64,000 nt of DNA from Pelagicoccus mobilis (GTDB lineage: Bacteria; Verrucomicrobiota; Verrucomicrobiia; Opitutales; Opitutaceae): contig NZ_JAENIL010000010.1 of assembly GCF_016595505.1 (NCBI RefSeq), forward strand, positions 1 to 64,000. The letters are read 5' to 3'. The notes beneath the pieces were generated by a model. The model had not been told where the DNA came from and searched no databases. It worked only from the letters and a program-made list of their open reading frames with translations. Shown here piece by piece: positions 26,269-36,568 of the stretch; within the stretch, counting starts at the first letter, position 1; each line of letters begins with the position of its first letter. Both the position numbers and the translations under genes were made by a program.

Positions 26269-27116
26269 ACCCTCCCCTCAACCCACTTCTCGAAGATCCG
26301 GAGGCTTTCCCCCCACTGCCCGACATCGGACAAGCGATCGAAACAGCAGTCGACAATCCCGAGTCATCCTTCGAAGACATTGCCCGCGTAGTCGAGTCCG
26401 ACGCCGAGCTATCGGGCCGCATCCTCGCATTAGCCAACAGCCGCTTCTACGACTACCCCATAAAGGTCACCACCGTGCCAGACGCCCTCAGCGTCATCGG
26501 ACTTCGCAACGTCCGCAACCTCAGCGTCCTGCTTTGCCTCCCCAAACAATTCCCCGAATCCCCAGGCTTTCCGGTAAACCACAAAGCCTTCTGGAAATAC
26601 AGCATCGCAGTCGGCCTCTGCACTCGACTGATGGCTCTCGAATGCCGTGAAGCAAACACCGAGCGACACTTTATAGCCGGTTTCCTGCATAAGCTAGGAC
26701 GCCCGCTGATCGGACAACTCATACCGGAAAAAGGTAAGAAAATCTACAAGAGTACCCAAAAACGGGATACCCTCTACACTTCAGCGGCCCAGCAGCAACT
26801 CGGGATCGACGACAGCGCTATCGGAGCCGAAGCCCTCCAGCTTTGGCACTTCCCAGAAAACATTTCCACCCTGGTTCGCTACCACAACAAGCCGGTGCTC
26901 GCCCGCAATTTCGTTCGCGGAGTCAGCCTCGTGCACATTGCCAGTTTCCTCGTATCCGCTTTGCAAATAGGCGATTCCGGCGATCGATTCGTCCCCGAGT
27001 TCTCTGAAGCAGCTTGGGGCTATGCTCGATTCGAAGAATCCAAAATAGCCAACGTAGTCGAAGATCTACTACGACAGCTCGACAGCGTCTGCTCCGTTTT
27101 CCTCGAGCATCCCTAA
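26265..27116 (+). CDS. HDOD domain protein
   Basis: A 283-residue HDOD protein starting at GTG in a four-base overlap with the previous gene. The domain runs from about residue 15 to 215 (PPLPDIGQAI, SDAELSGRILALANS). The position of the HD metal motif reads FLHKLGRPL, with His-Lys in place of His-Asp, so it should lack phosphodiesterase activity, as is usual for HDOD. Such proteins act as scaffolds in motility and signal networks. It lies three bases before the hybrid kinase gene. Confidence 0.9.
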   Translation: MNPPLNPLLEDPEAFPPLPDIGQAIETAVDNPESSFEDIARVVESDAELSGRILALANSRFYDYPIKVTTVPDALSVIGLRNVRNLSVLLCLPKQFPESPGFPVNHKAFWKYSIAVGLCTRLMALECREANTERHFIAGFLHKLGRPLIGQLIPEKGKKIYKSTQKRDTLYTSAAQQQLGIDDSAIGAEALQLWHFPENISTLVRYHNKPVLARNFVRGVSLVHIASFLVSALQIGDSGDRFVPEFSEAAWGYARFEESKIANVVEDLLRQLDSVCSVFLEHP

Positions 27117-27119
27117 GAA

Positions 27120-28841
27120 ATGATGGATCCCAAAGGACAGGAAAAATACGAGCAGCAGCAGAGTCGCTTTGAGTCGCTAGACTTCTTCCAGCGTAAACTT
27201 CGCGAAGCCAGCAACGTCCGCGAAGTCATCCAAATAAGCGAAAACGAACTCGAGAGCATTCAGGAATTCTCCGTCCAAGGCTTCTACCTGGTAGACGAAC
27301 GCGAAGGCGGATTCGAGCTCCACAAGACGCGCCCTTCCGCCGAATACGACACGCTCACCACTGTCATTCGCCGAGCCATTCGACAAGGAGCCTTCGCCTG
27401 GGCCCTGCGCCAGCAGAAACCTCTTTTGTGGCAAGACGACAAGTCGGGGCTCCACCTCATGCTGCACTCGCTCTCCACCCGAGAACGCACCTTAGGCATG
27501 TACGTGGGCCTCTTCGACCAATCCCGCCCAAGCGAGCAACAAAACATCGTCCTCAACCACATATCGCTTACCCTCACCCTAACAGCCACCACTCTCTACG
27601 GCCTCGCTCTACGCGGAGAACTCCAACTCCAAAACAAGAGCCTCGAGGAAACAGTGGCCAAGCGCACCGCCGCCTTCCTCAAAGCCAAAGACGAAGCGGA
27701 AAAAGCCAACCAGGCCAAAAGCGAATTCCTCGCCATGATGAGCCACGAGCTTCGCACACCGATGAACGGTGTCATCGGCTTCGCCTCCCTCTTGCTGGAA
27801 ACCGACATGAGCCAGGAGCAGCGGGACTTTGTCGGCACCATCCGCACCTCCGGCGACTCCCTGCTCAGCATTATCAACGACATTCTTGACTTCTCCAAAA
27901 TCGAAGCCGGACGCGAGGAGCTGGAACTTGTCAGTTTCAATCTCAACCAAACGCTTCAAGAGGTCCTCAACATCACCTCCCCCATCGCTGCAGACAAAGC
28001 CCTCAAGCTCGAACTCTCCTACTCCGACACCCTCTCCGAGTTCGTTATCGGCGATCCTGGAAAAGTTCGCCAGATCATGCTCAACCTCGTCAGCAACGCG
28101 ATTAAGTTCACCGCGAAAGGAGGAGTGAAGATCGAAGCCAAAGCGGACAGCGCCACCGATACCCACTCCATGATACGTATCAGCGTATCCGATACAGGAA
28201 TCGGCATTCCGCCAGACGTGCAGAACCGCCTCTTCCAACCCTTCACCCAAGCCGATTCGTCAACTCGCAGAAAACACGGTGGTACAGGCCTTGGACTCGT
28301 CATCTCAAAACGTCTCGCCGAAATGATGGGGGGAGACATCACCATCGAGAGCTCCCCGGGACAAGGCTCCACCTTCCACGTAACCGCCTACCTCGAAACC
28401 AGCGTACAGCAAGAGGAGCAATTTTTCGACACCCCGCTCTCCATCGATCCCGCAGAAATGAGCCAGCACCGGGTGCTCGTCGCAGAGGACAACATCGGCA
28501 ACCAAAAGCTAATCCTCGGGATGCTCAAACGCATCGGTCTCTCCGCCGACACCGCGAACAACGGTCTGGAAGCAATCGAGCTGTTCAAGAAAAACAACTA
28601 CGACCTCGTGCTCATGGACTGTCAGATGCCCGAGCTCGACGGATTTGAAACCACTCAAGAAATCCGCGCCATCGAGAAAGAGTCCTCTCAGCCAAGAACG
28701 CCCATCATCGCCTTGACTGCCCTCTCCCTCAAAGGGACCAAGGAGCGTTGCTTCGAGGCTGGCATGGACGACTACTTGTCCAAGCCACTCGAAATCAAAC
28801 CGCTCGCCGCCACCCTAAGCCGGTGGACCCAGGCCAACTAG
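27120..28841 (+). CDS. Hybrid sensor histidine kinase with receiver domain
   Basis: A 573-residue soluble kinase. The N-terminal 165 residues look GAF-like, a coiled coil ([20 protein letters not shown]) follows, then HisKA with [13 protein letters not shown] (His near 210), N box [10 protein letters not shown] boxes [10 protein letters not shown] and a C-terminal receiver ([11 protein letters not shown]; Asp in [13 protein letters not shown]; Lys in DDYLSKPL). It is the last of three tightly packed genes with the small domain and the HDOD protein. Its stop codon shares a CTAG with the convergent clpB stop. No output domain is present, so a phosphotransfer partner is expected elsewhere. Confidence 0.93.
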   Translation: MMDPKGQEKYEQQQSRFESLDFFQRKLREASNVREVIQISENELESIQEFSVQGFYLVDEREGGFELHKTRPSAEYDTLTTVIRRAIRQGAFAWALRQQKPLLWQDDKSGLHLMLHSLSTRERTLGMYVGLFDQSRPSEQQNIVLNHISLTLTLTATTLYGLALRGELQLQNKSLEETVAKRTAAFLKAKDEAEKANQAKSEFLAMMSHELRTPMNGVIGFASLLLETDMSQEQRDFVGTIRTSGDSLLSIINDILDFSKIEAGREELELVSFNLNQTLQEVLNITSPIAADKALKLELSYSDTLSEFVIGDPGKVRQIMLNLVSNAIKFTAKGGVKIEAKADSATDTHSMIRISVSDTGIGIPPDVQNRLFQPFTQADSSTRRKHGGTGLGLVISKRLAEMMGGDITIESSPGQGSTFHVTAYLETSVQQEEQFFDTPLSIDPAEMSQHRVLVAEDNIGNQKLILGMLKRIGLSADTANNGLEAIELFKKNNYDLVLMDCQMPELDGFETTQEIRAIEKESSQPRTPIIALTALSLKGTKERCFEAGMDDYLSKPLEIKPLAATLSRWTQAN

Positions 28842-31426
28842 GACTCGACCAAACAAAGCTCGTCGCCCTTCACCACAAAACGGGCCGTGCTACCATCGGT
28901 AACTGTTCCGGCGATGATCGCCTTCGCCAAATCGGTCTGGATCGAACGCTGAATAAAGCGACGGAGCGGACGAGCCCCGTAAACAGGATCGAACCCTTTC
29001 AAAGCGACCCATTTCAACGCCTCCTCATCCAACTCGACGACGATCCGTCGCTCCTCGAGCGTCCGGTTCAGGTCCGCCAAAAGCAGTACTACGATCTTTT
29101 CGATATCCTCTAGATCGAGCGGCTTGAATACTACGGTCTCGTCGATGCGATTCAGAAACTCCGGTCGGAAACGCCCGCGCAGCTCCGTCAAAACAGCCTC
29201 TTTGGTCGACTCCGAAATCTCGCCCCCGCCTTGTTCCAGCAAATACTGGCTACCGAGATTCGAAGTCATAATCACGATCGTATTCTTGAAATCGACGACT
29301 CGCCCCTGAGAGTCGGTCACACGACCATCATCAAGGATCTGTAGCATTATGTTGAATACGTCTGGGTGAGCTTTCTCGACCTCGTCGAACAAAACGACCG
29401 AATACGGCTTGCGACGGACAGCCTCCGTCAATTGCCCGCCTTCCTCATAGCCCACATAGCCCGGAGGCGCTCCAATAAGTCGGGCCACCGCGTGACGCTC
29501 CATGTATTCGCTCATGTCGATACGGATAATCGCATCTTCGCTATCAAACAAAGTGCTCGCCAAGGTCTTCACTAATTCCGTCTTTCCCACGCCCGTAGGC
29601 CCCAGGAAGATAAAGCTACCAATCGGACGCTTCGGATCCTTGATCCCCGCACGAGCACGTAGGATCGCCTCCGAGACATAGCGAATCGCCTCCGGCTGAC
29701 CAATAACACGCTCTTCCAGAGCCGAATCGAGATGCAACAGTTTCTGACGCTCTCCTTCGATGAGCTTTGTCACCGGCACTCCCGTCCAACGCGAAACGAT
29801 CTCCGCAATCTCCTCCTGCGAGACCTCCTCCTTCAGTAAAGACCGCTCGCTGTGCTTGGCTTCCGCAGCTTCCAACTGCTCCTCAAGCTCCGGCAAACGC
29901 CCATGCTTCAGCTCAGCCGCCTTGTTCAAATCGTAAGCCCGCTCCGCCCGCTCGATCTCCGTCTTGGTCGCTTCGATCGACTCGCGCAACTGCTGCAAAG
30001 ACGAAATGACGTCCTTCTCAGCCTGCCAAACTTGCCGCTGGGCTTTTTCCTCTTCCCGAAGATCCGCGATCTCCTTTTGCACTCCCTTAAGGCGATCTTT
30101 GGATACCGTATCCGTTTCCTGGATAAGGGCCGCTTCTTCAATCTCTAGCTGCATCAAACGACGCGTGAGAGCATCGAGCTCCTCAGGCAAGCTGTCCATT
30201 TCCGTACGGATCGCCGCGCACGCCTCATCCACCAAATCAATCGCCTTGTCAGGCAAGAAACGGTCCGTGATGTAGCGATTCGAAAGCACCGTCGCGGTCA
30301 CGAGAGCATTATCCTGTATCCTCACACCGTGATGCACCTCGAAACGCTCCTTCAAGCCGCGCAAAATTGATATCGTGTCCTCCACGCTAGGCTGATCCAC
30401 CAACACGCTTTGGAATCTGCGCTCCAGAGCAGCATCCTTCTCGATGTACTGTCGGTACTCGTCGAGCGTGGTTGCCCCAATACAGTGCAGTTCGCCACGC
30501 GCCAGCATCGGCTTCAGCAAATTTCCGGCATCCATCGCCCCATCGGTCTTTCCAGCCCCCACGATCGTGTGCAGCTCATCGATGAAGAGCAGAATCTGAC
30601 CCTCGCTCGATTTCACTTCCTGCAAGACCGCTTTTAGACGCTCTTCAAACTCGCCACGAAACTTCGCTCCGGCAATCAAGGCTCCCATATCGAGCGAGAA
30701 CACAGTCTTGTCCTTCAAGCCCTCGGGCACATCACCACGAACAATTCTCTGAGCAAGCCCCTCTGCGATCGCCGTCTTACCAACACCAGGCTCGCCGATC
30801 AGGACCGGATTGTTCTTTGTCTTACGAGAAAGGATACGAATCACGCGGCGAATCTCGTCGTCGCGCCCGATCACCGGGTCCATTTTCCCCGACCGAGCCC
30901 TGTCCACCAAATCCGAGCCGTACTTCTCAAGAGCCTGAAAAGTCGCTTCCGGATTTTGCGAGGTCACTCGCTGATTTCCCCGCACCGATTGCAGAGCCCC
31001 TAGAATACGATCCCGAGAAAGGTCGAAGCTCTTCAAAACCGACTCCAGGGCATGCGGCTTGCGTACTGTCGCCAAAGCCAGAAACAGATGCTCCACACTG
31101 ATGTATTCGTCCTTCAAAGACGCGGCCTCCTCCTCCGCCTTCGAATACACCTCGTTCGTCGCCTGCGTAATGAAGATCTTCGAGCTATCCACACTTCCCG
31201 AAACTTTGGGCAGCTTATCAAGCTCTCGATCGAGAGCCAGCGGCACTGCACTCTCCGGGATGCCCAGCTTCTTCAACACTCCCTGCACAATCCCATTCTC
31301 TTGCTCGGCGAGCGCGGACAAAAGGTGCAGCGTATCGACCTCGTTGTTCTGCTTACGTCGAGAAATGCTCTGAGCCTCGGTCAGAGCGTTGCGGGCCATT
31401 TCGGTAAGTCTATTTGGATCAATCAT
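28838..31426 (-). CDS. clpB: ATP-dependent disaggregase ClpB
   Basis: An 862-residue Hsp100 chaperone with the full family layout: N-domain (1-145), first AAA+ module with GEPGVGKT near 200, the long middle coiled coil (about 395-520; [20 protein letters not shown]) that docks DnaK and second AAA+ module with GPTGVGKT near 600. It rescues heat-aggregated proteins together with DnaK/DnaJ. Length is normal. Its end overlaps the convergent hybrid kinase gene by four bases. No heat-shock promoter or CIRCE element was recognised upstream. Confidence 0.97.
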   Translation of the reverse strand: MIDPNRLTEMARNALTEAQSISRRKQNNEVDTLHLLSALAEQENGIVQGVLKKLGIPESAVPLALDRELDKLPKVSGSVDSSKIFITQATNEVYSKAEEEAASLKDEYISVEHLFLALATVRKPHALESVLKSFDLSRDRILGALQSVRGNQRVTSQNPEATFQALEKYGSDLVDRARSGKMDPVIGRDDEIRRVIRILSRKTKNNPVLIGEPGVGKTAIAEGLAQRIVRGDVPEGLKDKTVFSLDMGALIAGAKFRGEFEERLKAVLQEVKSSEGQILLFIDELHTIVGAGKTDGAMDAGNLLKPMLARGELHCIGATTLDEYRQYIEKDAALERRFQSVLVDQPSVEDTISILRGLKERFEVHHGVRIQDNALVTATVLSNRYITDRFLPDKAIDLVDEACAAIRTEMDSLPEELDALTRRLMQLEIEEAALIQETDTVSKDRLKGVQKEIADLREEEKAQRQVWQAEKDVISSLQQLRESIEATKTEIERAERAYDLNKAAELKHGRLPELEEQLEAAEAKHSERSLLKEEVSQEEIAEIVSRWTGVPVTKLIEGERQKLLHLDSALEERVIGQPEAIRYVSEAILRARAGIKDPKRPIGSFIFLGPTGVGKTELVKTLASTLFDSEDAIIRIDMSEYMERHAVARLIGAPPGYVGYEEGGQLTEAVRRKPYSVVLFDEVEKAHPDVFNIMLQILDDGRVTDSQGRVVDFKNTIVIMTSNLGSQYLLEQGGGEISESTKEAVLTELRGRFRPEFLNRIDETVVFKPLDLEDIEKIVVLLLADLNRTLEERRIVVELDEEALKWVALKGFDPVYGARPLRRFIQRSIQTDLAKAIIAGTVTDGSTARFVVKGDELCLVES

Positions 31427-31587
31427 TTCGGGTTTTCCTCCTCGGCCCCATCTTTGCAGCTTTTGTACCGGGCGTGAGAATTCCTGTATCGGAATTCCCG
31501 AAGCATACCTAAGTCCTTAGCCTTCGCCTATTTGCGAAAATTGCGAGTCTCGATTTACAATGAATTCCAGGCAGCGACGCTCCCAAT

Positions 31588-31622
31588 GAAAAACGGCCAG
31601 CGGGACACGCTGACCGTTTTAA
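31588..31622 (-). terminator. Terminator after the symporter gene
   Basis: On the minus strand AAAACGGTCAGCG pairs with CGCTGGCCGTTTT (one mismatch), followed by further T. The symmetric A and T flanks could let it work in both directions. It separates the symporter transcript from clpB. Confidence 0.8.
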
Positions 31623-31674
31623 AACTGAAGCCCGGGGACGAGCTGTCACACCGGGAGGAATCTGCGAGGAGCGG

Positions 31675-33537
31675 CTAGATGCCCTCGCCTCCCACACCCG
31701 CTTGGCGTTCTTCCGCTTCCTCACCGGTAAGAGCCCTAGTTGGCCCCGGCAAATGGATGCTTTCCACCATACGCTGAATCTCAGCGGGAGGCGCGGGCGT
31801 GAGGTAGCTTACCGTGAAGGCGACAAGGAAGTTGATCAGCATTCCGATGAACCCGATCCCCTCCGGAGTGATTCCCCAAAGATACTGATCCGCCGTTCCG
31901 CCCAAAAACTGGAAGTAAACGATGTAGCTGATCGTAAAAACGATCCCCGCCAACATCCCCCAGATCGCGCCCTGCTTATTGATCCTCTTGAAGAAGATGC
32001 CTATCAACAGCGTCGGGAAGAAAGAAGAAGCCGCTAGACCAAAGGCGAACGCCACCGTCTTAGCGATAAATGCCGAGGGCGGATTGATCCCGAAATACGC
32101 AGCAACCGCGAGCGCTACAAACGAGGCGGCACGCGCGTAATTGACCTCCTCCTTGTCGCTCAAGGTCGGCTTGACGATCTTCTTCATCAAATCGTGGGAG
32201 ATCGAAGTCGACAAAACCAGTAGCAGTCCGGCCGCCGTGGACAAAGCCGCCGCGATACAGCCCGCCATCAGCAAAGCGATCACCCACTTAGGCAAACCAG
32301 CCATATGCGGGTTCGCCATCACCATGATATCGTTGCCAAACCACAGCTCGTTAGGATTCGTCATATCCGCCTTATTCGCGATGAGACGTTGCCCGAGCGA
32401 TCCGAAGCGCTGGCTTTCAGGAGCGTCATCCGCCGGATACAACGGTCCTTTTCCGATGAATACGGAGTTCGAGTTCAATTCCGATTTGCCGGGCCCGAAA
32501 TACTGGATCTTCCCATCGCCATTCTTGTCGACCCAAGCCATCTGCCCCGTCTCCTCGAAGTCCTTAAACCAATAAGGAGCTTTCTCATAACTGCTTTCGT
32601 GCAGCGTAGTGATTAGATTCACACGAGCGAAAGAGCCGATGGTCGGAGCGGTTAGGTAAATGACCGCGATAAACGCCAAGGTCCAACACGCCGATTTTCG
32701 CACGGACGCAACGTTCTTAACCGTGAAGAATCGCACGATCACGTGAGGCAGCCCAGCCGTGCCGCACATGAGAGCCGCGGTGATACAGAACATGTTTACC
32801 GTATCCAGTTTTCCCGCCGTGAACTCGCTGAAGCCAAGCTCCGTATTGATATTGTTCAACTTTTCCAAGAACGGGACCTTCGCCCCTTCAGCAGTAAAGT
32901 CTCCAATCAAACCAAGCTGCGGAATGAAATTATTCGTCAAGGCGATCGCGATAAAGATAGCTGGGATCGTATAAGAAAACGCCATCACGCAATATTGGGC
33001 CACCTGCGTGTAAGTGATCCCCTTCATCCCGCCGAGGCCTGCATAGATAAAAACGATACTCGCCCCCACCAAAACGCCCGATTGGATTTCGATTCCGAAT
33101 AACTGGGAAAATACCACACCCACGCCTCGCATTTGCCCCATGATATAGGTCATGCAAATGAAGATCGCGCAAACGACCGCCACTCCTCGAGCCGTCCGCG
33201 AATAGTAGCGATCCCCGATAAAATCAGGGACTGTCGGCTTATTGAACTTCCGGAGATACGGAACCATCAACACCGTCAGCAATACGAAACCACCGGTCCA
33301 TCCCATCAAGAAACGAGACGCGTCGTATCCACTTATGGCTACAGTGCCAGCCATCGAAATGAAAGTAGCGGCAGACATCCAATCCGCAGCAGTCGCCATC
33401 CCGTTCGCAAATGGAGAAACGCCGCCTCCCGCCGTATAATATTCCTTGGTAGAGGATGCGCGGGAAGTGACAGCTATAAAGATATAGAGACCGAAGGTCG
33501 CCCCGATAAAGAGGAAGTTTAAAAGATCCTGAGACAT
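31675..33537 (-). CDS. Sodium:solute symporter (acetate/ActP-like family), large subunit
   Basis: A 620-residue membrane protein with about 13 hydrophobic segments and family signatures such as [20 protein letters not shown] and [19 protein letters not shown]-like helices. An extracytoplasmic loop of about 100 residues (about 315-420) contains [12 protein letters not shown], which matches an EF-hand calcium loop. It is probably a carboxylate symporter, coupled to the small DUF4212 subunit encoded five bases upstream. The substrate (acetate, lactate, propionate or other) cannot be fixed from the sequence. Confidence 0.88.
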   Translation of the reverse strand: MSQDLLNFLFIGATFGLYIFIAVTSRASSTKEYYTAGGGVSPFANGMATAADWMSAATFISMAGTVAISGYDASRFLMGWTGGFVLLTVLMVPYLRKFNKPTVPDFIGDRYYSRTARGVAVVCAIFICMTYIMGQMRGVGVVFSQLFGIEIQSGVLVGASIVFIYAGLGGMKGITYTQVAQYCVMAFSYTIPAIFIAIALTNNFIPQLGLIGDFTAEGAKVPFLEKLNNINTELGFSEFTAGKLDTVNMFCITAALMCGTAGLPHVIVRFFTVKNVASVRKSACWTLAFIAVIYLTAPTIGSFARVNLITTLHESSYEKAPYWFKDFEETGQMAWVDKNGDGKIQYFGPGKSELNSNSVFIGKGPLYPADDAPESQRFGSLGQRLIANKADMTNPNELWFGNDIMVMANPHMAGLPKWVIALLMAGCIAAALSTAAGLLLVLSTSISHDLMKKIVKPTLSDKEEVNYARAASFVALAVAAYFGINPPSAFIAKTVAFAFGLAASSFFPTLLIGIFFKRINKQGAIWGMLAGIVFTISYIVYFQFLGGTADQYLWGITPEGIGFIGMLINFLVAFTVSYLTPAPPAEIQRMVESIHLPGPTRALTGEEAEERQAGVGGEGI

Positions 33538-33542
33538 CTGTA

Positions 33543-33866
33543 TTACTCCCCTTCGTCAGAACTATACTTGCGATCAAGTCGGTTCATCAAAACCGCATAC
33601 GTGATCAGGATGAGAACGAAACAAATGATCGATCCTTGCTGCGCCATCCAAAATCCGAACGGCGCGTTCCCCACCGATGGGAAATTCTGATCCAGCCAAT
33701 CCCGAAACAAAATTCCGCAGCCGTAGCTTACGAAAAACCAGATCGGCAACAGACAAAGAATCACTTTGAAACTGGATCGGAGAAAAGTCCGACGCTTCTC
33801 TATTTGCTTGTCAGAGCGGGACACAGGGGAGCCGTCTTTCGCTTCATCAGAAGAGGAATCAGTCAT
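33543..33866 (-). CDS. DUF4212 small subunit of the sodium:solute symporter
   Basis: A 107-residue protein starting at the ATG at 33866 ([10 protein letters not shown]); an upstream in-frame extension does not resemble the family. It has a charged N-terminus and two membrane segments (about 38-60 and 75-98) with the family pattern [20 protein letters not shown] then [12 protein letters not shown]4212 proteins are encoded next to sodium:solute symporters and are thought to be their small subunits. The five-base gap to the symporter supports co-translation. Confidence 0.88.
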   Translation of the reverse strand: MTDSSSDEAKDGSPVSRSDKQIEKRRTFLRSSFKVILCLLPIWFFVSYGCGILFRDWLDQNFPSVGNAPFGFWMAQQGSIICFVLILITYAVLMNRLDRKYSSDEGE

Positions 33867-34162
33867 TAGGCAATATTGGGGGGTACTTTCAGTTCGGGGA
33901 TTAGGGAACCTCCAGTCAAAGCAAGCGCCCCCCTCCAGCAAGGTTAATCTCCTCGTCGTTGAAGGTTCACTACAAGCAATCTCCTCTTTGTGAAGAGCGA
34001 CCGATTGCCAAAAAGTAGGGACGGCGCTCGCGCCGCTCCGCAGAGCAAAACGAAATTAGCCAGTAGTTGTTTTAGAAAAACAAACAAGGTAGCGGCCGTT
34101 GTCCCCAACGGCCATATCGATGGTTCGCCACATATAACAAGGATAGCAGGCCCTATCCTAAC
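33867..34162. other. Intergenic region with two short hairpins
   Basis: About 300 bases between the DUF4212 gene and the terminator of the RG-rich protein gene. It holds hairpin CGGCG-CTCG-CGCCG at 34022-34035 and a perfect 8-bp hairpin GGCCGTTG-TCCC-CAACGGCC at 34094-34113. Both resemble REP-type elements, but I see no second copy of either in the window. No gene was recognised. Confidence 0.5.
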
Positions 34163-34193
34163 AAAAAAAGGGAGCCCCAAACCGGGACTCCCT
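34163..34193 (-). terminator. Terminator after the RG/EA-rich protein gene
   Basis: On the minus strand AGGGAGTCCCGG, loop, CCCTCCC-type pairing arm (GGGGCTCCCT), then TTTTTTT. It lies 26 bases after the stop at 34220. Confidence 0.85.
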
Positions 34194-34219
34194 CAAAAAT
34201 CTAGAACTAAACGAGAAAC

Positions 34220-35965
34220 TTATGCCTTTTCCGCTTCGCTCTCGTTCTCCTCAGCCTCAGGCTTCGCTTCAGCAGCTGGTTCTTCTGCTGTCGGCGCTTC
34301 CTCAACAGCCACTGCGGCTTCAGGCTTTTCCGGCTCTGATGGAGCAGCCTCTTCCGGCGTCGGTTCGGTAGCTGGAGTTTCCGCTTCAGCGGCAGGAGCT
34401 TCCTCCTTTACCTCAGGAGCAGGCGTTTCCTCAGCTTTCTCGACCTTGGTTTTCGCTGCTGGAGCAGACTCAGCCTTCGCTTCCGGAGCAGGAGCAGCCG
34501 GCGCTTTCTTCGCCTCGCCCTTCGAACCGGAGTCCAAGACAGGCTGAGCAAAAAGGCTGTCGTCCTCGAAGTGGCTGATATAACCATCGGCAATCAACCA
34601 GTGCAAATCGCGCTGCACCTTCTTCTCGTCGAAATCGATCTCGATCCCCTTTTCCTTGAGCCAAGCTTCGTAAAGGCTCGGCATATCCTTGGACTTGATC
34701 GACTGGTTCCCCTCGAGGAACTGAATGATCCGATCCAAATCCGGAGACATCACTTGGCCAGGGCTGCGGAAATTACGCTTGGTCGAGCAAACATAGGTTA
34801 CGCCCTTGGCGCCCTTCTTATAGATGCTGAACTTTTCGCGACGCATACGACCGCGAATCGCGTTTGCCGTGTCGAGCGGGAAGCGCTGCTGACGCTGACG
34901 CTCACCGTCCATCGCCTTGAACGCCTCGGAATCCTTGAAGGACTCAAGAACTGTACCTGAAACACGAGCGTAGTTCACTTGCTTGACGATCTTGGATTTC
35001 AAAGCCGTCCGCAGGTAGCCCATCGCATCTTCTACCGAGTCGAAAACCTGAGCTTCAGCTCCCTCGGTCACTTCCTTCGCCGAATAGCGTGTCGCCTTCT
35101 TCTGGCTTTCTAGCCATTGAGCAACCGCTTCTTCCTCACGTACCGTCTCGATCGAGCTCTGCAGCTTCTCGAAAGACATGTTTGGAAGTCGGGTCCGATG
35201 GTGGTTCCGAAGCGTAGTCTCGTACTTATGGTAGTTTGGCGGACCGAGCAGCTCCTTGGTAAAGGGGCAACGGTTAACGAAAGCGAAATTGCCGCTTGGC
35301 GCTTCAACTTCCACTTCCTCTACGGTGAAAAACTCGCTCGCGTGGTTCGCCATCGCGTGGCTAAGCACTTCTTCCTCCGTCAGGAAAGGCATGTTATCGA
35401 AGGCGCAAATAAACACCTTCTCTGGCTTTTGCCCATCAACCGCCTTGCGGGTGACGCTCGCGATGAAGCGGTCCGGCTTCTCCATGAAAAGCTTAGCGAC
35501 CTGGAAAAGCTCGTAGGTCAGGTGGTTCGCCCGCATCGCCTTGATGATCGCTGAAAAACAGCTGTCGTCCGGGTAGAAGCACACATCAAAGACCTGACTC
35601 TCGTAAGGCTGGAAAGGAGCTCTGTGCGAATCGTGCTTCCCACCGCGACGGAACTGACGTCGGCCCTGCTGCTGATCTCCATGCCCACGGCCACCATGGT
35701 CGCGGCGTGGCTGCTGCTCTCCCCCCTCTGCCGATTCACGGCGAGGCGGACGAGGAGGACGACGGTCCTTGCGAGCTGGCGGGCCGCCACCAGGACGACG
35801 GTCCTTACGCGGACCTCCCTTCCCTTGGCGCGATCTCCCAGAATCGGAAGACGACTTGCTCGCAGCGGTCCACTGCGTGCCGAAGCTAAAGCTTTTGAGA
35901 TCTGAAAGGTCGACTGAGTCTTGTTTAGGTTCCTCGTCGGGTTCCGTAGGTGTGGAATCGGGCAT
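34220..35965 (-). CDS. Low-complexity RG-rich and Glu/Ala-rich protein, possible RNA-binding protein
   Basis: A 581-residue soluble protein I cannot assign to a family. The N-terminal part (about 40-125) is Arg/Gly/Pro-rich (GGPRKDRRPGGGPPARKDRR), like disordered RNA-binding tails. A folded middle (about 130-470) includes a Cys-containing stretch (FVNRCPFTKELLGPPNYHKY) and segments that look like winged-helix or RNA-binding elements (KVQRDLHWLIADGYISHF). The C-terminal 110 residues are an acidic Glu/Ala/Pro tract. It stands alone with its own terminator. An RNA-related role is inferred from composition only. Confidence 0.72.
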   Translation of the reverse strand: MPDSTPTEPDEEPKQDSVDLSDLKSFSFGTQWTAASKSSSDSGRSRQGKGGPRKDRRPGGGPPARKDRRPPRPPRRESAEGGEQQPRRDHGGRGHGDQQQGRRQFRRGGKHDSHRAPFQPYESQVFDVCFYPDDSCFSAIIKAMRANHLTYELFQVAKLFMEKPDRFIASVTRKAVDGQKPEKVFICAFDNMPFLTEEEVLSHAMANHASEFFTVEEVEVEAPSGNFAFVNRCPFTKELLGPPNYHKYETTLRNHHRTRLPNMSFEKLQSSIETVREEEAVAQWLESQKKATRYSAKEVTEGAEAQVFDSVEDAMGYLRTALKSKIVKQVNYARVSGTVLESFKDSEAFKAMDGERQRQQRFPLDTANAIRGRMRREKFSIYKKGAKGVTYVCSTKRNFRSPGQVMSPDLDRIIQFLEGNQSIKSKDMPSLYEAWLKEKGIEIDFDEKKVQRDLHWLIADGYISHFEDDSLFAQPVLDSGSKGEAKKAPAAPAPEAKAESAPAAKTKVEKAEETPAPEVKEEAPAAEAETPATEPTPEEAAPSEPEKPEAAVAVEEAPTAEEPAAEAKPEAEENESEAEKA

Positions 35966-36180
35966 CTGAGCTGAATAAAAGGCGCCGGGTTATCTGGGCA
36001 TCCTGTAGTTTGTAGTTCTAGAGAAGTCTCTTAGGAAGGGACGGTAAAGGGAGAATTGAAGGACGATCTACGAGCTTGTTGGTCCGGAATCAACCCAATA
36101 CGAAGAAATCGAAAAAAAGTTCATTTTCGCACTTTACAAAGACGTGAAGATCTCCATTTCTTTGCGGCCTCAACAACATT

Positions 36181-36265
36181 GCTCAGGTGGTGGAATTGGT
36201 AGACACGTACGCTTGAGGGGCGTATGGCGCAAGCCGTGGAGGTTCGAGTCCTCTTCTGAGCACCA
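36181..36265 (+). tRNA. tRNA-Leu (anticodon GAG)
   Basis: An 85-nt class II tRNA with encoded CCA: acceptor GCTCAGG/TCTGAGC, anticodon stem TACGC/GCGTA with loop TTGAGGG (anticodon GAG), a long variable arm and T loop TTCGAGT. The last 17 bases and the terminator are duplicated 163 bases downstream. Confidence 0.96.
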
Positions 36266-36273
36266 TTTAAAAA
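36249..36273 (+). repeat. Direct repeat, tRNA-Leu 3' end (copy 1)
   Basis: A 25-bp perfect direct repeat that begins inside the T arm of tRNA-Leu (TCCTCTTCTGAGCACCA then TTTAAAAA). The second copy is at 36412-36436. Similar terminators follow both copies. Confidence 0.9.
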
Positions 36274-36275
36274 GA

Positions 36276-36300
36276 AGACCGCATTTTGCGGTCTTTTTTT
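36276..36300 (+). terminator. Terminator of tRNA-Leu (copy 1)
   Basis: AGACCGC, loop ATTTT, GCGGTCT followed by T7. It is the true terminator of the tRNA transcript. Confidence 0.9.
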
Positions 36301-36411
36301 GTGTGCGAATAAGTGGACGAGAACGAAGTTCGACGGAGCGACATAAGGAGCGAAGATGGGGAATGCCGCAGGCATTAGCCCGCAGGGCTTCGGGCGTTCA
36401 GCCCGAACCAA
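36301..36411. other. Hairpin-rich spacer between duplicated tRNA ends
   Basis: 111 bases between the first terminator and the second repeat copy. It has no convincing reading frame. It contains short palindromes (AATGCC-GCA-GGCATT and AGCCCGCAGGGCT followed by CGGGC-GTTCA-GCCCG). It looks like a REP-type insertion or the scar of a lost element. Confidence 0.55.
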
Positions 36412-36462
36412 TCCTCTTCTGAGCACCATTTAAAAAAAGACCGCGATTAGCGGTCTTTTTTT
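36412..36462 (+). repeat. Direct repeat, tRNA-Leu 3' end plus terminator (copy 2)
   Basis: The 25-bp repeat at 36412-36436 is followed by a second terminator at 36438-36462 with the same stem AGACCGC/GCGGTCT but loop GATTA, then T7 and GTG. There is no tRNA body in front of it. It is an orphan att-like or duplicated 3' end. Confidence 0.88.
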
Positions 36463-36568
36463 GTGCCCGAATCGATCGAACCAAACGCTCCGTAGCGGGA
36501 CTAAACGCTTCGAGCAAAATAACGGCTTGAATGCCTACCTATTTTGTTTGGTCTCTAAACAAACATCT

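Noticed and set aside
33990-34547. A Ser/Ala-rich 185-residue plus-strand frame
   Set aside because: It is the antisense of the Glu/Ala-rich tail of the 34220 protein and of its terminator.
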